The notes under the pieces: model-generated
What the model saw: only the letters and a program-made list of their open reading frames with translations
Databases searched by the model: none
Told to the model about the DNA's origin: nothing
In this document: piece by piece, positions 59,762 through 64,000 of the stretch
Layout: each line of letters opens with the position of its first letter
Position numbering within the stretch: position 1 is the first letter of the stretch
Source: Streptomyces liliifuscus
GTDB lineage: Bacteria; Actinomycetota; Actinomycetes; Streptomycetales; Streptomycetaceae
NCBI RefSeq assembly: GCF_016598615.1
Contig: NZ_CP066832.1
Coordinates: 124,001 to 188,000, forward strand
Direction of reading: 5' to 3'
DNA: 64,000 bases
Program-made: the position numbers and the translations under genes

Positions 59762-60408
59762 CCGCGGTGTTCTCCCTTCGTGTCCGGCGTGGGTGCGGGC
59801 AGGGTGATGCCGCATGCGGCGAGGTCGGCGATGAGCCCGGGGACGGAGAGGAAGTCGACCGCGTGCAGCCCGACATGCCGGGCGGCGATGACGTTGGTGT
59901 GGTTGTCGTCGGCGAAGAAGATCTCTTCGGCGGCCACGCCCATGGCCTCGATGGCCAGCCGGTAGGCCACCGGGGAGGGCTTGATCACGCCGAGGTCCGC
60001 CGAGTTGATCAGCGTGTCGAACGCGTCGAACCCGAGACGGGCCAGATCCGCCTCCAGTCCGCTGGTGTTGTTGGTGAAGATGCCGACGGGGATGCCCTGG
60101 GCGCGGACGGCCTTGAGGACGGCCACCGCGTCCTCGTCCAGCTCCCCGGGATCTTGCGCCCACACGTCCACGGCGGCCCCCGCGTCGGGACCGAACTCAG
60201 CCACGAGTTCGTCCCGGACGGCCTCCAGCCAGTCCTGGTGGGTGTAGACGCCGTAGTTGGCCAGCGCGAACGCATCCTTGTAGGCGATGCGGCGCAGCGT
60301 GCCCGGCGGCAGGCCGACCGCCTTCTCCGCTTCGGCACGGCCGTTGCCGCGGAAGTGCAGAAGGACTCCGCCCAGGTCGAACAGGGCGGCGCCCACGCGC
60401 GTGCTCAT
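59758..60408 (-). CDS. HAD-family phosphatase (YihX-like)
   Basis: A 216-residue HAD protein: motif I ALFDLGGVLLHF (DxG), motif II IFTNNTSG, lysine GVIKPSPVAYRLA and motif IV FFADDNHTNVIAA. The FDLGGVL form is found in YihX/epoxide-hydrolase-N-terminal-type phosphatases that hydrolyse sugar phosphates. ATG 60408 overlaps the adenylation gene stop (ATGA). One of three HAD proteins in the operon. Confidence 0.87.
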   Translation of the reverse strand: MSTRVGAALFDLGGVLLHFRGNGRAEAEKAVGLPPGTLRRIAYKDAFALANYGVYTHQDWLEAVRDELVAEFGPDAGAAVDVWAQDPGELDEDAVAVLKAVRAQGIPVGIFTNNTSGLEADLARLGFDAFDTLINSADLGVIKPSPVAYRLAIEAMGVAAEEIFFADDNHTNVIAARHVGLHAVDFLSVPGLIADLAACGITLPAPTPDTKGEHRG

Positions 60409-62234
60409 GACGGCTCCCGGGCGGTGGAAGCCAGCGCGCGGGCGAGGAACGCGGGCGTCGGTTGGGCGGTGAAGTGCGTGAGCAGGATCTCGAGTCCGAA
60501 GGTCTCGTTGATGCGGTGCAGGAGCTCCACGCAGGCCAGGGAGTCCCCGCCGCTCGAGAAGAAGTCGGTCGTCGTGGTGGCCGGTTCGGCGCCGGTGGCT
60601 TGCCGCCACCACATCCGGACCGTGTCCGGCAGCTCCACGGGCGGGCCGTCCACGGCTGCTGCCGGGGCGATCTCGTCCGGCTCGGCGGCCGGACCGGCGC
60701 CGGGGAAGGCCAGGGCGGCGATCGCCTGCACATCGGGTTTGCCGTATCCGGTCAGCGGGAGCGAGGGGTGAAGGTGGATGCGGGCCGGAACGGCCGTCGA
60801 GGGAAGCAGGCCGGCCAGGTGCGCGCGCAGTGCCGCCTCGGTGATCTGGCCGCCGGGGACAGCCGCGTGCAGGGTGAGGACGTCCCGGCCCTCGGCCGGC
60901 TCGGCGAGCGCCGCTGCCGCGGTCACACCGTCGAGGGCCAGCGCGGCGGCTTCGACTTCCTCCGGCTCCAGGCGCACGCCGCCGAGGTTGAGCTGCCGGT
61001 CGATCCGGCCCGCGTACACCAACTGTCCGTCCGGGCGCCGCCAGGCCCGGTCGCCGGTCCGGTACACGCGTACCGCCCGGCCGCTGATCGTGAGCGTGGG
61101 GAAGGCGTGGGCCGTACGGTCGGGCAGGCCCGCGTAACCGTCGGCCAGACCGACACCAGCGAGGTGCAGGTGACCGCGCTGCCCGTCGGGCACGGGCTGG
61201 TCGTGCTCGTCGAGGAGGAAGTCCTCCACCCCGGGCACCGGCCGACCGAGCGGAGCGGGCTGGTCGTCGGCCGTGATGTGCGGTGCGACGTGGGTGGCGA
61301 TGGTCGCCTCGGTCGGACCGTACGCGTTGGCGACCTGGTGCCGGCCGATCCAGTAGGCGAAGCGGGCCGGGTCTAGCGCCTCGCCGCCGGCGACGAGCAG
61401 CCGCAGGTCGGGCAGCGTCACCTCCGGTAAGGCCGCGAGCATGGTCGGGGTCAGCGTGGCCACGGTGACCTGTTCTGCGGCGAGCCACCGGACCAGTCCG
61501 ATCCCGGGAACCCGCTGACGGCCCTGGGGCACGCACAGGGTTCCGCCGATGGTCAGGGCCAGCAACGTTTCCCAGAGCACGACATCGACCGAGGCCGCGG
61601 CCAACTGAGCGATCCGGTCCTTCGCGGTGATCCGGTACAGATCGGCGAAGGCGGTGATCCGATGGGCCAGTCCGCTGTGGGGGAGCACCACGGGTTTCGG
61701 CGCGCCCGTCGAACCGGAGGTGTGCAGAATGCACGCGGTCCGGCCACCAGCAGTCGAGGCGTACTCCGCGCGCGGTCCGGGCAGGTGACCCGCCTCCGCC
61801 TCCGGGAAGGTGACGGCCGGTATGTCCTCAGGCCACCAGCTCGGAATCGCCCCGCCGCGGTGGACCAGGAGGTCCGCACTGCCGGCCAGCAGGCGCAGCC
61901 GGGCCGGCGGGTGGTCGAGGTTGACCGGCACCGCCGCCGCCCCGGCCCGCCAGATGCCCAGCAGGCATCCCACCCAGTCGGCGCCAGGCGCCAAGCCGAT
62001 CGCGACCCGCAGCTCTCCGCCGCCACGGGCGGCGGCCGAGACGACGGCGGCCACCCGCCCCGCCCGCTCCCACAGCTCCCCGTAGGTCACCCTCTCGTCC
62101 GCCGAGCGCACAGCGCAGGCGTGGCCGCGGGCCTCAACCTGCCCGGCGACCGCGGACAGCACGGATCCTGCCGTAGGGCCTGTCCGCGTCTCAGCGCGCG
62201 GCAGGTCGTCTTCCGCAGCCGGTGACGTGGACAT
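60405..62234 (-). CDS. Free-standing NRPS adenylation-carrier didomain protein
   Basis: A 609-residue protein. The adenylation domain shows A3 HTSGSTGAPKP (about 170), A5 NAYGPTEAT (about 303), A7 YRTGDRAWRRPDGQ, A8 GRIDRQLNLGGVRLEPEEVE and the A10 lysine in LTGYGKPD. The Asp of ASVDVVLWE at the start of the pocket indicates an alpha-amino acid substrate. The carrier domain has DFFSSGGDSLACVEL (Ser about 565). No condensation or thioesterase domain. It activates and tethers an amino acid for transfer or modification. GGAGGTGAG precedes ATG 62234. Confidence 0.92.
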   Translation of the reverse strand: MSTSPAAEDDLPRAETRTGPTAGSVLSAVAGQVEARGHACAVRSADERVTYGELWERAGRVAAVVSAAARGGGELRVAIGLAPGADWVGCLLGIWRAGAAAVPVNLDHPPARLRLLAGSADLLVHRGGAIPSWWPEDIPAVTFPEAEAGHLPGPRAEYASTAGGRTACILHTSGSTGAPKPVVLPHSGLAHRITAFADLYRITAKDRIAQLAAASVDVVLWETLLALTIGGTLCVPQGRQRVPGIGLVRWLAAEQVTVATLTPTMLAALPEVTLPDLRLLVAGGEALDPARFAYWIGRHQVANAYGPTEATIATHVAPHITADDQPAPLGRPVPGVEDFLLDEHDQPVPDGQRGHLHLAGVGLADGYAGLPDRTAHAFPTLTISGRAVRVYRTGDRAWRRPDGQLVYAGRIDRQLNLGGVRLEPEEVEAAALALDGVTAAAALAEPAEGRDVLTLHAAVPGGQITEAALRAHLAGLLPSTAVPARIHLHPSLPLTGYGKPDVQAIAALAFPGAGPAAEPDEIAPAAAVDGPPVELPDTVRMWWRQATGAEPATTTTDFFSSGGDSLACVELLHRINETFGLEILLTHFTAQPTPAFLARALASTAREPS

Positions 62235-62272
62235 CAGCTCACCTCCTTCCTGGTCTGCTTGCCGGTTCGCGT

Positions 62273-62905
62273 TCAGGCCGCGTTCCACTGGGCCGCGGCG
62301 AGGAACTGCTGGTTGAGCACCGGGTCAGTGCCGAACCGGCCTCCGGCGTGCAGCGTGGTGGTGCGGGCGGCCTCCATCCGCACGCCGCGCATGCTCATGC
62401 ACAGGTGCAGCCCGCGTACGGCGACGGCGACGTCCTTGCGCCCGATCACGCCGGTGAGGTACTCAGCGACCTGCTTGGTGAAGCGTTCCTGGACCTGGAG
62501 ACGCCCCGCGAAGTGCGCGGCGATACGTCCGAACTTCGACAGGCCAACCACCTCGCCGTCGGGCACATATCCGGCAGTGACCTCCAAGTTCATGGGCAGC
62601 ATGTGGTGCTCGCAGAGCGCCCACACGCTCATGCCGCCCACGACAACCAGCTGGTCGCTCAGCAGGGGCTCGCTGAAACAGGTGACCGACGTGGCGTCGT
62701 CCGGGGACAGGAAGTTGCTCCACCAGGCCGCGACGCGCTCGGGGGTGCCGATGAGCCCCTCGCGGGCGGGATCCTCGCCCAGCGCGATCAGGAGCTGGCG
62801 GACCAGGTAGCTGACCCGGGCGGTGTCGATGTCCGCGGCGGGCCGGCCGGGAACGGGGAGGGCGGCGCCCAGAGGGGTCTCGGGGCTGGCCGTGGAGGTC
62901 GTCAT
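62273..62905 (-). CDS. folE: GTP cyclohydrolase I
   Basis: A 210-residue zinc enzyme converting GTP to dihydroneopterin triphosphate, the first step to preQ0. Zinc ligands lie in ALCEHHMLPMN (Cys, His) and RGLHLCMSMRGVRM (Cys). GTP-binding blocks include VGLSKFGRIAAHFAGRLQVQ and RFTKQVAEYL. Probably a pathway-dedicated copy in addition to the chromosomal folate enzyme. GAGAGAAG precedes ATG 62905. Confidence 0.93.
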   Translation of the reverse strand: MTTSTASPETPLGAALPVPGRPAADIDTARVSYLVRQLLIALGEDPAREGLIGTPERVAAWWSNFLSPDDATSVTCFSEPLLSDQLVVVGGMSVWALCEHHMLPMNLEVTAGYVPDGEVVGLSKFGRIAAHFAGRLQVQERFTKQVAEYLTGVIGRKDVAVAVRGLHLCMSMRGVRMEAARTTTLHAGGRFGTDPVLNQQFLAAAQWNAA

Positions 62906-62956
62906 GGGCTTCTCTCGCTTCCGGGGACTGGGGAACGGAGGGGACGGAACGGGAGA

Positions 62957-63703
62957 TCAGCGGCCTCGTGCGTCTGCGAAGGCGAGCACGTGCAGCCGGG
63001 TGGTGAGATGCCAGTGCCGGGCTGCGACCGCGTCCGCGAGAACCCGGGTTGTGGCCGTGATCGCATCGGCGGTGGTGCCCTCGGGCATCACCCATACCGG
63101 CGCGAGTTGGTGGGCGTCGGCGAGCTCGGCGACGCGGTCGAGGTCGGCCACCGAGGACGCGACGAACTTGAAAGCTGCTCGCCCGGACGCCACGAACACC
63201 TCAAGCACGGCGGGCACCAGGCTCTCCGCCTCGTCCATGCCGAAGCTGGCGATCTTGGGCGAGACATTGAAGCGGACCCCGTCAACTAGCAGCTCCGGCA
63301 TCGGCGCGATCGTGCCGTTCGTCTCGAACTCCACCCTCTTCCCGGCGGCCAGCAGCGCCTCGACGAGCGGAACCAAGCGGGCCTGTTGGAGCAGCGGCTC
63401 GCCGCCAGTGATCACCACCAGCTTCACCGGCGAGGACGTGGCCCAGGCCACGAGGTCCTCCACCGTCCGCTTTGATGACCACTCGCGCAGGTCGAACCGG
63501 GACGTGTCCCAGCTCTCCTTCGTGTCACACTTTGCGCAGCTCAGGTTGCACCGGGACAGCCGGATGAACAGGGCAGGATGCCCGCAGCTCGGGCCTTCGC
63601 CTTGGAAGGTCGGCACCTCGACACCGAAGCACTCCATGACGATCAGCCGGAGTGCAGCGTCGCCCGCCGTCAGGTCGGCGCCGGTCGGCCCGGCGGCCGT
63701 CAT
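62957..63703 (-). CDS. queE: 7-carboxy-7-deazaguanine synthase (radical SAM)
   Basis: A 248-residue radical SAM enzyme contracting 6-carboxytetrahydropterin to 7-carboxy-7-deazaguanine. VEVPTFQGEGPSCGHPALFI is the QueE N-terminus; the cluster motif is the canonical CNLSCAKC (CX3CX2C), followed by DTKESWD. VVITGGEPLLQQ binds SAM, and FETNGT and FNVSPKI are conserved. Its start overlaps the QueD stop (63700-63703). The first 20 residues are unconserved, so a start at the Met of MECFGVEV is possible. Confidence 0.93.
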   Translation of the reverse strand: MTAAGPTGADLTAGDAALRLIVMECFGVEVPTFQGEGPSCGHPALFIRLSRCNLSCAKCDTKESWDTSRFDLREWSSKRTVEDLVAWATSSPVKLVVITGGEPLLQQARLVPLVEALLAAGKRVEFETNGTIAPMPELLVDGVRFNVSPKIASFGMDEAESLVPAVLEVFVASGRAAFKFVASSVADLDRVAELADAHQLAPVWVMPEGTTADAITATTRVLADAVAARHWHLTTRLHVLAFADARGR

Positions 63704-64000
63704 CGCCCCTCCACGTCGAAGCGGGCCCAGCTGCTCATCGTCTCGCGGACGAGGACTGCGGCCAGGCGGCCCGGCATCGACGGCTGGAGGTTCTGGATGA
63801 ACCAGCCGGCGAGGAACTGGGCCAAGCGCTCCGAGGTCGGTTCGAACGGCAGGATCTCGTGCAGGTTTCGGTGGTCCAGTTGGGTGTCCAGAAACTCCTT
63901 GAACGGCGCGAGCGCGCCGAAGTCCGTGACGAAGCCGGGCCCCTCCAGAGCGGGGGCGGTCAAGACGACCTCCACCTCGTAGCTGTGGCCGTGCTGGCGC
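63700..64000 (-). CDS. queD: 6-carboxytetrahydropterin synthase (partial at window edge)
   Basis: The C-terminal 100 residues of a QueD/6-pyruvoyl-tetrahydropterin synthase-like enzyme; the 5' end is outside the window. Visible are HGHSYEVEVVLTAP (zinc-binding HxH), GFVTDFGALAPFKEFL, LDHRNLHE and a glutamate in LVRETMSSWARF. The family converts dihydroneopterin triphosphate to 6-carboxytetrahydropterin. It overlaps queE by 4 bases. Confidence 0.92.
   Translation of the reverse strand, partial: RQHGHSYEVEVVLTAPALEGPGFVTDFGALAPFKEFLDTQLDHRNLHEILPFEPTSERLAQFLAGWFIQNLQPSMPGRLAAVLVRETMSSWARFDVEGR

Noticed and set aside
57698..59965. 755-codon plus-strand open frame
   Set aside because: It is antisense to the 684-residue minus-strand gene; composition is Gly/Arg-rich with no motif, typical of a shadow in high-GC DNA.
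44282..64000. Queuosine tRNA modification operon
   Set aside because: Que genes are present but QueF, Tgt, QueA and QueG are not, and the neighbours are secondary-metabolism types.
1..64000. CRISPR arrays, tRNA and rRNA genes
   Set aside because: No regularly spaced repeats, cloverleaf-like sequence or rRNA segments were noticed on reading; a tRNAscan/Infernal run would be decisive.

Overview
The window is high-GC actinomycete DNA, most likely Streptomyces. It has many GTG starts, ATGA and GTGA stop-start overlaps, two probably leaderless regulator genes, and protein families typical of Streptomyces (DUF6153, DUF305, DUF3093, a CopC-CopD fusion, DUF6262 beside recombinases). It looks like accessory DNA, either a chromosome arm or a large plasmid: it combines metal-resistance islands, gene remnants, a three-recombinase mobile module and a biosynthetic cluster. 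I see no rRNA, tRNA, CRISPR array or replication origin.

Region 1 (about 1-31.2 kb) is a metal and envelope-stress island. It holds four CDF-type exporters, a TerC protein, two beta-carbonic anhydrases (one next to a SulP transporter), and two copper systems: a CopC-CopD fusion at 12.2-14.2 kb, and CopC, CopD-CtaG and a DsbA-like protein at 24.1-27.4 kb. It also has a YcnI/DUF1775 protein, DUF305, DUF4396 and BNR-like lipoproteins, and a lipoprotein signal peptidase inside a CDF operon. Two CmtR-like ArsR regulators each head an ArsR-CDF operon and have inverted repeats at their starts. A CsoR-like box lies before the DUF4396 gene. Three related polytopic membrane proteins and several small single-TM proteins are scattered through it. 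Decayed pieces of ccdA, cadD and an isoprenylcysteine-methyltransferase-like gene show turnover.

Region 2 (about 31.5-39 kb) is a mobile module on the minus strand: three overlapping tyrosine recombinase genes followed by a DUF6262/TnpC-like gene, resembling a RIT (recombinase in trio) or Tn554-type element. It lies between the remnant of an FxLD-type methyltransferase on the left and an MFS gene, cut at about 262 codons, on the right.

Region 3 (about 39-64 kb) is a biosynthetic cluster on the minus strand that runs off the right edge. It contains the complete 7-cyano-7-deazaguanine (preQ0) pathway (FolE, QueD, QueE, QueC) and a phosphoribosyltransferase. These are joined by sugar-phosphate enzymes (ribulose-phosphate 3-epimerase-like, hydroxypyruvate-isomerase-like, phosphoglucose-isomerase-like cupin), a DegT aminotransferase and a radical SAM/SPASM-like protein with a CX4CX2C motif. 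There are also several P-loop, HprK-like and APH kinases, three HAD phosphatases, an IMPase, a nucleotidyltransferase, a free-standing adenylation-carrier didomain and a protein with a possible caspase/C25-like core. A strong hairpin after 44282 probably ends this roughly 20 kb transcription unit. Beyond it are a methyltransferase, a degenerate exonuclease-like gene, and an ABC exporter-HIT-APH-MFS operon whose last gene is truncated at the mobile module. My inference is that the cluster makes a deazaguanine nucleoside-like or phospho-sugar metabolite carrying an amino-acid-type substituent; I cannot match it to a known product.
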